NCBI RefSeq assembly: GCF_001045445.1 | Contig: NZ_LFNF01000001.1 | Coordinates: 124,001-188,000 of the forward strand | DNA from: Chryseobacterium sp. BLS98 | Lineage (GTDB): Bacteria; Bacteroidota; Bacteroidia; Flavobacteriales; Weeksellaceae | Reading direction: 5' to 3' | Length of the DNA: 64,000 bases | Part shown: positions 52,712 through 62,004 of the stretch, piece after piece | Layout of the letters: every line of letters starts with the position of its first letter | Numbering within the stretch: position 1 is the stretch's first letter | Program-made: the position numbers and the translations under genes | The notes under the pieces: generated by a model | Told to the model about the DNA's origin: nothing | What the model saw: only the letters and a program-made list of their open reading frames with translations | Databases searched by the model: none

Positions 52712-54010
52712 CTATTCTGCAGGCTTTTTAAAAAATTTCCTGTCGATAACATACAAAATCAGTCCAAAAACCACGATTCCAAGTCCTATAATGCTTTCTT
52801 TAGGATTATGGATAAGGGTAAAATAAAGGATATAAATGCTGAAAAGCAGGAAAACAGCAGGGAAAATGTAGAATATATTGGATTTGAATATTTTCCGCTG
52901 ACTCTTTTTAAGAAAGAAAACAGTAGAAATGGATAAGCTGGCAAACAGCTGGAGAATAAAGGCAGTATACACAAAAATTTCCTTAAAGCTTCCCGTTAAA
53001 ATGATTACTGAAGCAATCATTGCATGAGCAAAAATGGCTCTTACCGGAATTCCTTTCTTGTTGTTCACGGCAAGCGGCCTCCATAAATGATTTTCTTTCG
53101 CAAAAGCCTGTGTAAGTCTTGAGCCTACCCACAGATAGCCACTGATAGTGGCAATAAGCTGTAAAGCAATGAAAATGTTGACAATCTTTCCAAAGCCTAC
53201 TCCAAGCATATTTCGCGCTGCTTCTCCCATCACGTCTTCTTTACCTGCCAGCTGATTTACAGGAGCATGTTTCAACATAATAAAATTGACCAAAAGATAG
53301 CTCACTGTCACGAAAACAGTTCCTACAATCAAAGCTTTGGGAAGATTTTTCTGAACATCCTTTATTTCCCCCGCAATATAAGAGGCAGAATTCCATCCGG
53401 TATAGGAATAGGTAACAAAAACCAATGAGGTGGCAAATGCAGGAAGCATAATTTCATCCTGCCAGCTGCTGCTGAATTCCAGGCTGTTCCCGGCATCAGA
53501 TCCTGACAGCCCCACGCCCAGAATGATAAGCACAATAATAAATGCAATCTTGATGAATGTAAAAAAATTATGAAACCTGCTTGATGTTTTAAGGCTGAAT
53601 GACAATGCTGCCGCCACAATGAAAATGACAGCAGTGGCAAAGCCGTTTCCAAAGGTATAATTAAAGGCTGAAAGGTATTTTGACATCGCAAGCGCAGCCA
53701 AAGCTACCGGTGCAGAAAATCCTATAATCAGGGAAATCCAGCTAACCAGATATCCAAATATGGGATGGTAGGTTTCCTTCAGATAAATATAATCGCCTCC
53801 GTTCCCTTTAAAATAGGAACCCAGCTCGGCATAGCAAAATGCCCCGAACAGCGCAAGAATCCCGCCGATGATCCAAAGCAGGAAAATGCTGTAGGTATTG
53901 GTAATATCAGACAGCTGAAAGCCTAAAGTAGTGAATATCCCTGTCCCGATCATGTTGGAGACAACGATAGCGGCAGCCGTTTTCCAGCCTATCTGGTGCG
54001 TAGTACTCAT
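52712..54010 (-). CDS. APC family amino-acid permease
   Basis: 432 residues with about twelve transmembrane helices in the APC superfamily pattern, with TAAAIVVSNMIGTGIFTTLG at the start, FVTYSYTGWNSASYIAGEIK in the middle and the usual unwound helix 1 segment GTGIF that binds the amino-acid backbone. It starts 7 bases after the TonB receptor and shares its SAM-I riboswitch leader, so its substrate is most likely methionine or a methionine precursor (inference from regulation, not from sequence). It is the inner-membrane partner of the outer-membrane receptor. Confidence 0.9.
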   Translation of the reverse strand: MSTTHQIGWKTAAAIVVSNMIGTGIFTTLGFQLSDITNTYSIFLLWIIGGILALFGAFCYAELGSYFKGNGGDYIYLKETYHPIFGYLVSWISLIIGFSAPVALAALAMSKYLSAFNYTFGNGFATAVIFIVAAALSFSLKTSSRFHNFFTFIKIAFIIVLIILGVGLSGSDAGNSLEFSSSWQDEIMLPAFATSLVFVTYSYTGWNSASYIAGEIKDVQKNLPKALIVGTVFVTVSYLLVNFIMLKHAPVNQLAGKEDVMGEAARNMLGVGFGKIVNIFIALQLIATISGYLWVGSRLTQAFAKENHLWRPLAVNNKKGIPVRAIFAHAMIASVIILTGSFKEIFVYTAFILQLFASLSISTVFFLKKSQRKIFKSNIFYIFPAVFLLFSIYILYFTLIHNPKESIIGLGIVVFGLILYVIDRKFFKKPAE

Positions 54011-54017
54011 TTAGCAG

Positions 54018-56438
54018 TTAAAAATTAAAATTAAGCCTTCCGAAGAAATAATTCCCCAGCGTTCCCATCTGAACCGGGGCATATTTAAATACTCCATAAT
54101 AGGAATTTTCATAGATCTGACGGTCCGGAAAAACATCAAAGGCATTATTCGCTCCTATCGTCAGATTAATATTTTTAGTTATATCATAGCCTACACTCAC
54201 ATCTGTAACCACTTTAGGAGAGAATTTCTGGACTTTTCCAAATGGATACCCATCACGTATAACCTGACCAAAATACGTATTTCTAACCATTAAATTGAAT
54301 TTTCCGATGGCATAATTCAGACCAAGCGAGGCTTTTGTCTTGGGCGAAAGGGTTTCAATGATATTCACCTGATCCGGTCCGAAAAATTCATCTTGTGAAG
54401 GGACCAGGTTTTCCGGGAAATGAAAATCTGTAATCTTGGTTTCCGTATAATTTCCTGCCAGGCTGATATTTAAATTTCCACCACCCAGTTTCCAATCGTA
54501 GGTAACAACGACATCCACACCTTTGGTTTCCGTATCGATAGCATTGGCAAAAAATCTTCCGCTTTCCACATTGTACTGAGCGAGTCTTGGATCTTCAATA
54601 TTACTGGTGATCACAATTCTGTCTTTTACCCTGATCCAATAGCCATCTACTGTAATAAACAATCTGTTGGCTGGCTTCAGGGTAAATCCTGCACTTGCGT
54701 TGACTGAAGTTTCCTGTTTTAGCTGATCAAATCCCAGAGCTCTGGCCGCATCACTGTCGTTCCGGAAAATTCCTTTGGTAACGATTCCGGATCCGGAAGT
54801 GGAGATATCGGCATAGGAATTATTAAAATACTGCTGTTGAAGGGACGGAGCCCTGAAACCGGTTCCCACAGCGGCCCGTATTGCATAATCTTTTATAAAT
54901 TCATACCTCACCGCCAGTTTCCCGTTCAGGGTATTTCCGAAATCTGAATAATTTTCAAATCTTCCTGCAAGGTCTATATTTAATTTTTTAGCTAAATCAT
55001 AAGAAACGTCTGCATAAACTGCTGCAGAATGTCTTGATTTTTTCAGTGCATTATCCGGAGAAAAACCGATAAACGATTGTGAGCCACCATTCCCTTCTAC
55101 TGTAGATCCGGGAGTTGCCGGATTTCCATTGATATCATACCGGGTGTAAGAAGCTTCATCCCCCGGCTTGATCTGATACTCCTCAAAACGAAATTCTCCT
55201 CCAAAGGCTACATTAAACTGATTAATATTCTTAGAAACATCTAGGTTAATCGTATTTTGAAGGAAGCTATGCGCGCCGGCATAAAAGCTTGTAGGGGATT
55301 TTGCTCCCAATGAAGCATTGTTGGTATGGTCTACATTATAATTGAAAGTATTGCTTCCAAAAGTATTGCTTAAATCGATCAGCCAGTTATTTACATTATA
55401 TTTCGCTCCCAAGGCATAAGAAAAATCATACACCTGCGATCCCAGAACAGGCTGAAAACCATTGGGATAAATATCAGCAACCACATTATCTGTCTCTCCC
55501 GGCAACCTCCTGAAACCGAAGCCCTTTCCTTCCTTAATGCTAAAACCTCCGAAAGAATACAGCTTAAAGTTTTCACTGAAAGGGTATTCAGAATTAAAAA
55601 ACAATTGCGCCTGCCTGATCTGTGCGTCTCCGATCTGGAAATTAAAATCATCCCGCGTAAGCCCTCTTTCTCTTATAATCCTGTCATCTTCCGCTCTCGC
55701 GGCCTCCGGATTATCTGCAAATTCATACGCAAAATTACTTCCGAAGATATCAAGATCGTGGTTTTGAGTTCTGGTGGTTTTTCCTCTGTGGCTTAACTGT
55801 AGTGAGAGATTCACATAGCTGTCTTTTTTTCCCAGAGAAGATCCGTAGTTGATTCCGGCCTGATAGGTTTCCCCGTCATTTCTTCCGCTGATCCCGTAAG
55901 ACGCTGTTGCTGTTGCTCCAATATCTTTTTTAAGGATAATATTTACAACTCCTGCAATGGCATCGGAACCATATTGTGCAGCTGCACCGTCCCTCAGGAC
56001 TTCAATCCTGTCAATAGCAATTACCGGAATAGTACTGAGGTCTGTCCCGACAGATCCATTTCCTACTGTATTCTGATAATTAACCAGTGAGGTAGTATGT
56101 CTTCTTTTTCCATTGATAAGCACCAATACCTGATCAGGGCCCATTCCTCTTAAAGTCACCGGGTCAATATGCTCCGTCCCGTCGGAGGCTGACTGTCTTA
56201 CGGAATTGAATGAAGGAATGACATAATTCAGCAGATCCTGAACCGTCGTCTGCGGAGCGGATTTCTGCAGTTTTTCTATATTGATAACATCTACGGGAAC
56301 CGGTGTTTCCAGTTTGGTTCTTTTGGCATTCCGGTTTCCCACAATAATTACATCTTCGATCTGGGTTCCTTTTTCCTGCTCCTGGGCATTAACCAAAACA
56401 ACTCCCAAAAGGATAACAGACAGGCTTAGTTTTTTCAT
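54018..56438 (-). CDS. TonB-dependent outer-membrane receptor under SAM-I control
   Basis: 806 residues: signal peptide (ends near VNAQ), TonB box region (IEDVIIVGNRNAK), plug domain (about 45-165; TVQDLLNYVIPSFN, GMGPDQVLVLINGKRRH, RDGAAAQYGSDAIAGVVN) and a 22-strand beta-barrel to the C-terminal ...GNYFFGRLNFNF. It imports a scarce substrate across the outer membrane with energy from TonB/ExbBD. The leader RNA is a SAM-I riboswitch, which normally controls methionine or cysteine metabolism and uptake, so the cargo is probably methionine-related rather than a siderophore or B12. Confidence 0.94.
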   Translation of the reverse strand: MKKLSLSVILLGVVLVNAQEQEKGTQIEDVIIVGNRNAKRTKLETPVPVDVINIEKLQKSAPQTTVQDLLNYVIPSFNSVRQSASDGTEHIDPVTLRGMGPDQVLVLINGKRRHTTSLVNYQNTVGNGSVGTDLSTIPVIAIDRIEVLRDGAAAQYGSDAIAGVVNIILKKDIGATATASYGISGRNDGETYQAGINYGSSLGKKDSYVNLSLQLSHRGKTTRTQNHDLDIFGSNFAYEFADNPEAARAEDDRIIRERGLTRDDFNFQIGDAQIRQAQLFFNSEYPFSENFKLYSFGGFSIKEGKGFGFRRLPGETDNVVADIYPNGFQPVLGSQVYDFSYALGAKYNVNNWLIDLSNTFGSNTFNYNVDHTNNASLGAKSPTSFYAGAHSFLQNTINLDVSKNINQFNVAFGGEFRFEEYQIKPGDEASYTRYDINGNPATPGSTVEGNGGSQSFIGFSPDNALKKSRHSAAVYADVSYDLAKKLNIDLAGRFENYSDFGNTLNGKLAVRYEFIKDYAIRAAVGTGFRAPSLQQQYFNNSYADISTSGSGIVTKGIFRNDSDAARALGFDQLKQETSVNASAGFTLKPANRLFITVDGYWIRVKDRIVITSNIEDPRLAQYNVESGRFFANAIDTETKGVDVVVTYDWKLGGGNLNISLAGNYTETKITDFHFPENLVPSQDEFFGPDQVNIIETLSPKTKASLGLNYAIGKFNLMVRNTYFGQVIRDGYPFGKVQKFSPKVVTDVSVGYDITKNINLTIGANNAFDVFPDRQIYENSYYGVFKYAPVQMGTLGNYFFGRLNFNF

Positions 56439-56532
56439 CTTTGTCCTTGTAAATTAATCATAAATATTTTCCACGGACCTTATCCGCAGCTATAAAAGAC
56501 TTCAAGAAATGGAATTACTGTCAGAATATTGA

Positions 56533-56645
56533 CTTTCTCATCTTCCCCATATCGGGTTGGAATTAGCACCTTTACACTTTTTAGAGCCGTGCAGGTTGCT
56601 AAGGTTTCATAGGGCCAAATCCCTCCACCTTTCTTGATAAATCTA
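56533..56645 (-). promoter_or_regulatory. SAM-I (S-box) riboswitch
   Basis: The minus strand shows the canonical aptamer: P1 5' side TTTATC with AAGAAAGGTGGAGGG and TTTGGCCCTATGAAACC (P2 with the kink-turn, and P2 3' end), TTAGCAACC, the GGTGCTAATTCC block of P3/P4, and a closing P1 side GATGAG (wobble pairs with TTTATC). It binds S-adenosylmethionine and in the usual mode lowers expression when methionine is plentiful. About 95 bases separate it from the receptor ATG; there is a short CGGA/TCCG hairpin there and no clear U-run, so it may act on translation. Confidence 0.93.
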
Positions 56646-56648
56646 CTG

Positions 56649-56678
56649 CAAAAGTAGACTAATATTTTTAATTTTCAA
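56649..56678 (-). promoter_or_regulatory. Promoter of the SAM-I riboswitch operon
   Basis: On the minus strand TTG (56676-56678), 19 bases, TACTTTTG (56649-56656): an exact match to the Bacteroidetes promoter with ideal spacing, just upstream of the aptamer. Confidence 0.75.
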
Positions 56679-56707
56679 AAAACAGGTTATATTTTCTATG
56701 CTGTCAA

Positions 56708-56743
56708 TAAAAAAGAGGGACAATATATCATTGTCCCTCTTTA
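56708..56743 (-). terminator. Terminator of the secreted amylase gene
   Basis: AAAGAGGGACAA (56712-56723) pairs with TTGTCCCTCTTT (56731-56742), flanked by A and T runs. Confidence 0.88.
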
Positions 56744-56745
56744 TT

Positions 56746-59577
56746 TTATTTGATGATCATCTTCTGAATGGCTATGCCTGTTTCAGACTGGAGATGAACC
56801 AGGTAGGTTCCCGGAGGATAATTGGCTTTCAGCTCATAGGTTCCGCTTTCGGCATTTAATTTAAATGAATGCATTTTTTTACCGCTCATATCAAAGATGG
56901 AGATTTCCCCGTTTCTGGCTTTATGATAAATGAGTTTTGCCAAACCGTTCTTTACAGGATTGTCTGCAATCTGAAGGGATAGTTTATTGGCTGCATTCAC
57001 ATCGGATGTTGACAGAGCTCCTGCATAGTTTCCAAAAATACGGAACTCTCCTGGCTGCAAGGTAATAGGAGCCGTAGTAGAGGCGATATTCGAAACAGAA
57101 TTATCCATCAAATTCTGCCACTGTCCTGTATAAGGGAAATAAGGGACTACATTCTGTGCAGAAGTGGTATAGTTGGCCAAAACCACAATATTCTTCACTC
57201 CCGCGATTGTATTGTCATATACATAAATCCTTGTAATTAAGCCTTCAGGGTCATTGGCTAGGTTATTAGATTCTACACTGTATGTTTTTGATTTGAAAAC
57301 AGGATAGGTATTTCTGATATTGATAATTTTAGCCCAGGTATCATACACTGACTTTCTGTTCGCATTGGTATCATATCCTAAAGTAAAGGCAACAGGCTTT
57401 TCATCAGTTCTGCATCCGCTGCTGATTGTACCGTCTGCACATCGGTTGATACTGAATTCATAGCCAAGCTCTCCAAACTGCCAGATCATTTTCGGGCCGG
57501 GAATCGTAAAGAATGTGGCTCCGAACGTTTTCATTCTTTCAAGGGCTGTATTCAGGTTGGTAACATTGTAAGCTCCGTTAGAAGCACCATATGCAAGGTT
57601 TTTAAACATTAATCTTTCTTCATCATGGCTTTCTCCATAACCCACCGCCGACATGTTCGTGAAGCCATGAAGGGTGTGATTCATTCTGTCGTAGTTGCTG
57701 TTTTCCTTATAACCCATAGTGTTTTGGTTGTAAGGATCAGTCTGCTTGTTCCAAAGCATTACTCCTTTTCCTTCGGCGATTCTATAATTTGCCCACTGTT
57801 GTTCTTCTGCATCCGTTCCCAAATGCTCGAAAATCATGTAGGAGTTCGGGTCTATTGCCCACTGCTTGTCAGCATAATTCTTCATAATATCTACCCTGTC
57901 CTGCTGGTAAGCATTGGTACAGGCTTCATCATTTTCAGAACAGCTTTGGGTAAACCCTTTGGTAAGATCCCAACGGAATCCGTCGATATGATATTCCGTC
58001 AGCCACTGCTGAAGACTTCTTTCAACATAGTACTGTGTAGCCGGACTGGTATGGTTAAAGTCATTAAATACATTATAAGAATGCTTTGGAACTTGGTTAA
58101 AATAAGGGTTGTTGGCTGCAATATCACCATAACCGTCACCATCCGGATCAATATTCCAGAGTCTGGCTAACGGTGAACGTCCTGTTGCATGGTTGAAAGC
58201 AATATCTAAAATAACCGCTATTCCGTTCTGATGGCACAGATCAACAAATTCTTTGAATTTCTCAGGAGTCCCGTAAGCTTTATCCAGCGCATAGTGGAAA
58301 GAAGTATTGTACCCCCACGAAAGATTGCCTTCGAATTCCATAATAGGAAGAAGCTCGATCGCATTGATATTTAAGTTTTTTAAATAGGAAATTTTATTGA
58401 TCAGCGACTGCCAGTTTTTTTCCTGTGTAAAGTCTCTCAGCAATACTTCATACACCATCAGATCTGCCTTGGCCGGTCTTTGGAAATTGGTTACCTGCCA
58501 GTTGTAAGGAGTCTGACCTGTTTTAAACATCGATACTTCAAAATTCTGTCCGGCCGGGAATGGAGGCAAATTCGGATAGGTAGTGCCTGAAATCCACTGG
58601 TCATCATAGGAAGAGAGAATCTGAGGTGAGAACGGATCTGCTACAATTTTCATATCGTTTGTTCTGTACTGGAAGGTATACAACTGTTGTGGAGTCAACC
58701 CGGTCAGTTCAATCCAGTAAAGATCAGGGTTCGTGGTATCTCTTTTCATCAGATAAGTATCATTCACCGTCCAGTTATTAAAACTTCCGATGACATGTAC
58801 AAAGTTTTTATAAGGAGCATACAAAGCAAGACCTACTTTGGTAGGATCCGTAGGACTGTAGTTAATTCCCTGTCTTATCCATCCCGGGATGGTTTCTGAA
58901 ACCACATTTCTCGGAACCTGCAGCATGAATGTGGCATTCTTAGTATTTGAATTGGCTGTTGCAATCAGTTCCATATTAGCATCCTGAGTTACCGTATAGC
59001 TAAAACTGTAAGACTGCGAAGGTACAGAGGTAGAATTTACAACTGTTCCGTTTGCCTTTAGCTGAAATGTTGCGGCAACATTCGTCGTTGCAGTAATATT
59101 AATTGAATTTCCGGCCGGAACAGTAGTTAAGCTGTTGGCTGCCGGATTCGTCAGGCTTAAATTTAAAACCCCAACATTCACAAAAGTGTCCGAAGTCTGG
59201 TGAGACCCGGTTTTATCCTTCAATAAAAACCCGAATCTGCCGATTCCTGTTCTTCCATAAAAAGCAGTTGGAGTAAAGGTCATGGAATACGTATCGGTTC
59301 CTGAATTGTAGGTAAGTTTATTCAGTTCATTGGAATTATTCCAGCTGCCATTGGTAGGGCAGTCCTGACTGTTCTGATAGTTGGTATCCAAAGACCATGA
59401 CCAGATATAAACGGCATTGTTTGAAACACCCCAGGCTGTTTCATCAATCTGGTCTCCCGGCACCGTTAAAGTAATAACATCTGTTTCATTAAATGGATTC
59501 GGAGCAATCGTATAATTGATTTGCCCAAAAACAAACGCTGTAATAAACAGGTAAATAAGGGAATAAAATTTTCTCAT
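56746..59577 (-). CDS. Secreted GH13 alpha-amylase family protein with T9SS signal
   Basis: 943 residues: signal peptide, an N-terminal starch-binding-type beta region (about 20-330, including a CBM48-like FVHVIGSFNNWTVNDTYLM), the GH13 (beta/alpha)8 domain with region I DIAFNHATG, region II nucleophile Asp537 (DGFRWDLTKGF), acid/base Glu584 (MIFEHLG) and Asp652 (GESHDEERL), and a C-terminal T9SS type A sorting domain (about 870-943). It should degrade alpha-1,4-glucans outside the cell. Transcribed alone with a strong terminator. Confidence 0.93.
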   Translation of the reverse strand: MRKFYSLIYLFITAFVFGQINYTIAPNPFNETDVITLTVPGDQIDETAWGVSNNAVYIWSWSLDTNYQNSQDCPTNGSWNNSNELNKLTYNSGTDTYSMTFTPTAFYGRTGIGRFGFLLKDKTGSHQTSDTFVNVGVLNLSLTNPAANSLTTVPAGNSINITATTNVAATFQLKANGTVVNSTSVPSQSYSFSYTVTQDANMELIATANSNTKNATFMLQVPRNVVSETIPGWIRQGINYSPTDPTKVGLALYAPYKNFVHVIGSFNNWTVNDTYLMKRDTTNPDLYWIELTGLTPQQLYTFQYRTNDMKIVADPFSPQILSSYDDQWISGTTYPNLPPFPAGQNFEVSMFKTGQTPYNWQVTNFQRPAKADLMVYEVLLRDFTQEKNWQSLINKISYLKNLNINAIELLPIMEFEGNLSWGYNTSFHYALDKAYGTPEKFKEFVDLCHQNGIAVILDIAFNHATGRSPLARLWNIDPDGDGYGDIAANNPYFNQVPKHSYNVFNDFNHTSPATQYYVERSLQQWLTEYHIDGFRWDLTKGFTQSCSENDEACTNAYQQDRVDIMKNYADKQWAIDPNSYMIFEHLGTDAEEQQWANYRIAEGKGVMLWNKQTDPYNQNTMGYKENSNYDRMNHTLHGFTNMSAVGYGESHDEERLMFKNLAYGASNGAYNVTNLNTALERMKTFGATFFTIPGPKMIWQFGELGYEFSINRCADGTISSGCRTDEKPVAFTLGYDTNANRKSVYDTWAKIINIRNTYPVFKSKTYSVESNNLANDPEGLITRIYVYDNTIAGVKNIVVLANYTTSAQNVVPYFPYTGQWQNLMDNSVSNIASTTAPITLQPGEFRIFGNYAGALSTSDVNAANKLSLQIADNPVKNGLAKLIYHKARNGEISIFDMSGKKMHSFKLNAESGTYELKANYPPGTYLVHLQSETGIAIQKMIIK

Positions 59578-59642
59578 TTTTTATTTTTTTTATCGAATAT
59601 AGGATTTATTTTTATTTAAGTCCTCCATTTTTTTTATTCACA

Positions 59643-59676
59643 GAAAAAAGACCCATGCATTTTTCACGGGTCTTTG
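59643..59676 (-). terminator. Terminator without an obvious gene
   Basis: On the minus strand AAAGACCC pairs with GGGTCTTT over a 13-base loop and is followed by TTTTTTC. Confidence 0.7.
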
Positions 59677-59785
59677 CAAGAAGTATAACTGTAATGAATT
59701 ATTTTTTAAAATAAATTAATCAGGATATTTCACAACAAAATACTTTTAAAAAGCCCTTGCTGGTCCTGAAAAACTGAGAATGGTA

Positions 59786-59819
59786 ATAAAAAAAACCGCC
59801 TAAAAAATTAGGAGGTTTA
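59786..59819 (-). terminator. Terminator of the small membrane protein gene
   Basis: AAACC-CCT and AGG-GGTTT (one internal mismatch) form a hairpin around a short AT loop, with a long T run on the minus strand. Confidence 0.6.
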
Positions 59820-59882
59820 TATATGTTGTTTTGCTTTGATATTACTTTTTCAGAATTCAGGTGAAAAAGCAATGACAATCAA

Positions 59883-60167
59883 TTAATGATGATGTCCGTG
59901 ATCGTGGATGAAAGGTCCGTTTCCTTTAGGATTGCTGAAGATTACTTCTACACCTTCCTGTTCGTTTAGTTGTTTTCTTCTGATATCTTCAGGGTCGAAA
60001 GGCTTTACTTTTCCGAAATATTCTTTCAGACCTTCAGTTAACCACATTGGGATTACCAGACCGAAGAACATAAAGATACACCAGAACCCTACTAGGAACA
60101 TTGTTACAAAGAATATAGTCCATAGGAACTGGTAGAACGGCCAAAATGCTGATAAAATCGTTATCAT
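59883..60167 (-). CDS. Small membrane protein with His-rich tail
   Basis: 94 residues from the ATG giving MITILSAF; an in-frame TTG seven codons upstream lies in the preceding hairpin. It has two transmembrane helices (about 2-17 and 15-45 combined as a hairpin, SAFWPFYQFLWTIFFVTMFLV-like then WCIFMFFGLVIPMW), a cytoplasmic linker (KPFDPEDIRRKQLNEQEG) and a His-rich C-terminal HDHGHHH that could bind metal. It follows the class I fumarase on the same strand, and a hairpin separates them. I do not recognise the family; function is unknown. Confidence 0.6.
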   Translation of the reverse strand: MITILSAFWPFYQFLWTIFFVTMFLVGFWCIFMFFGLVIPMWLTEGLKEYFGKVKPFDPEDIRRKQLNEQEGVEVIFSNPKGNGPFIHDHGHHH

Positions 60168-60187
60168 TCTCTTAAAGATTTTAGGCA

Positions 60188-60235
60188 AAAATAGGACTTT
60201 TTTGTTTTGTACACAAAAGATAGAAGCCCTATTTT
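60188..60235 (-). terminator. Hairpin between class I fumarase and the small membrane gene
   Basis: AAAATAGGAC (60188-60197) pairs with GCCCTATTTT (60226-60235) around a 28-base loop, followed on the minus strand by TTTT. A partial or leaky terminator for the fumarase. Confidence 0.5.
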
Positions 60236-60260
60236 ATAATTTATTTTGATTTTAAACTAA

Positions 60261-61868
60261 TTAATGGGCGAGATTGGCAAAAAAATCATTGCCTTTATCG
60301 TCCGTAATGATAAATGCAGGGAAATCTTTCACTTCGATCTTTCTTACTGCCTCCATCCCCAGTTCCGGGAAGTCTACCACATCTACAGACACAATATTGT
60401 CTTTGGCAAGAATAGCAGCCGGACCACCAATAGAACCAAGGTAGAATCCTCCGTACTTGGCACATGCATTGGTAACGTCTTTACTTCTGTTTCCTTTGGC
60501 CAGCATGATCATACTTCCTCCATGGCTCTGGAATTCATCAACGTATACATCCATTCTTCCGGCAGTGGTTGGTCCGAAACTTCCTGAAGCCATTCCTTCC
60601 GGTGTTTTTGCAGGTCCTGCGTAATAAATCGGGTGATTCTTGAAATATTCAGGCATTGGTTTACCGCTGTCGATGATCTCTTTGATTTTTGCGTGGGCAA
60701 TATCTCTGGCAACGATAAGGGTTCCGTTTAGTTTCAGTCTTGTTTTGATAGGATATTTTGATAATTCAGCCAATATTTCAGGCATCGGCTTATTCAAGTC
60801 TATTTCAACAGCCTCTTCCAAATGTGGCGGAGTTGCCGGTAAAAATCTTTTCGGATCCTGTTCAAGCTGTTCAAGGAAAATACCGTCTTTTGTAATTTTC
60901 CCTTTGATATTTCGGTCTGCGGAACATGAAACCCCCATTCCAACAGGACAGGAAGCAGCGTGACGAGGCAGTCTGATTACTCTTACGTCATGAGTAAGGT
61001 ATTTTCCTCCAAACTGAGCCCCGATGGCACTTTCCTGGCAGATTTTCTGAACTTTCGCTTCCCATTCAAGGTCTCTGAAAGCTTGTCCGGCTTCGTTCCC
61101 TTCTGTAGGAAGATGATCGTAATATTTTGCAGATGCTTTTTTCACAGCAGCCAGGTTAGCTTCAGCAGAAGTTCCACCAATAACAAGAGCCAAATGGTAT
61201 GGCGGACATGCCGCTGTACCCAGATCTGAAATTCTTTCTTTAACGAATTCTTCAAGAGATTTTTCGTTCAGTAATGATTTGGTCTTTTGATAAAGGAATG
61301 TTTTATTGGCTGAACCTCCTCCTTTCGTTAAAAATAAAAACTCATAATAATCTCCTTTTTTAGCATAGATATCAATCTGTGCGGGAAGGTTTGACCCTGA
61401 ATTTTTCTCATCAAACATGGTTAAAGGAACCACCTGGGAATATCTGAGGTTTCTTTTTTGGTAGGTATTGTAAATTCCTTTACTTAAGTATTCACCGTCA
61501 TCAACCCCGGTATACACATTTTCTCCTTTTTTCCCCATTACAATAGCTGTACCTGTATCCTGACATGAAGGAAGTGCCCCTTCTACGGCAACGGCAGCAT
61601 TTTGCAACAGGTTATAGGCAACGAATCTGTCGTTATCAGTAGCTTCCGGATCGTCGATGATTCTTCTCAGACTTTCAAGGTGTGAAGAGCGGAGCATAAA
61701 AGAAACATCTGCCATTGCTTCTTCAGCCAGAAGCTCAAGACCTTTCGGATCAACCGTCAAAATCTCTCTTTCTCCTAATTTTTCAACCTTTACGTAATCT
61801 GATGTCAATTTTTTATACACCGTATCATCTTTCTGGATCGGATACGGATCCTGATATCTAAAATCCAT
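60261..61868 (-). CDS. Class I fumarate hydratase (Fe-S dependent)
   Basis: 535 residues fused from the alpha and beta parts as in FumA/FumB. The Fe-S-binding cysteines are in [24 protein letters not shown] and [11 protein letters not shown], with the substrate segment [12 protein letters not shown] and, in the C-terminal beta part, [13 protein letters not shown]. It hydrates fumarate to L-malate with an oxygen-sensitive [4Fe-4S] cluster. It is divergent from a class II enzyme (fumC) that does the same reaction without Fe-S. Having both allows the cell to swap under oxygen or iron stress (inference). Confidence 0.95.
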   Translation of the reverse strand: MDFRYQDPYPIQKDDTVYKKLTSDYVKVEKLGEREILTVDPKGLELLAEEAMADVSFMLRSSHLESLRRIIDDPEATDNDRFVAYNLLQNAAVAVEGALPSCQDTGTAIVMGKKGENVYTGVDDGEYLSKGIYNTYQKRNLRYSQVVPLTMFDEKNSGSNLPAQIDIYAKKGDYYEFLFLTKGGGSANKTFLYQKTKSLLNEKSLEEFVKERISDLGTAACPPYHLALVIGGTSAEANLAAVKKASAKYYDHLPTEGNEAGQAFRDLEWEAKVQKICQESAIGAQFGGKYLTHDVRVIRLPRHAASCPVGMGVSCSADRNIKGKITKDGIFLEQLEQDPKRFLPATPPHLEEAVEIDLNKPMPEILAELSKYPIKTRLKLNGTLIVARDIAHAKIKEIIDSGKPMPEYFKNHPIYYAGPAKTPEGMASGSFGPTTAGRMDVYVDEFQSHGGSMIMLAKGNRSKDVTNACAKYGGFYLGSIGGPAAILAKDNIVSVDVVDFPELGMEAVRKIEVKDFPAFIITDDKGNDFFANLAH

Positions 61869-61884
61869 TCAATTTTTGTTTGTG

Positions 61885-61892
61885 CAAAAATA
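61885..61892 (-). promoter_or_regulatory. Promoter -7 box of class I fumarase
   Basis: On the minus strand TATTTTTG matches TAnnTTTG, 16 bases before the ATG. Confidence 0.55.
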
Positions 61893-62004
61893 CGGCATCC
61901 TCAAAAAAGCATGAGTAAAATCAGTCATCTGTATTGATATTTATAATGATTATAAATTGCGTGATTCTGCGTTTATGATTAACTTTATAAAAATTTCAAT
62001 CACA

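Larger units (their letters stand above)
59578..59882. other. Intergenic region with two minus-strand terminators
   Basis: This 305-base gap holds two minus-strand terminator hairpins (59643-59676 and 59786-59819) about 110 bases apart. The second closes the small His-tailed protein gene. The first has no gene before it, so the roughly 100 bases between them may encode a short minus-strand transcript; I see no clear promoter. Confidence 0.45.
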
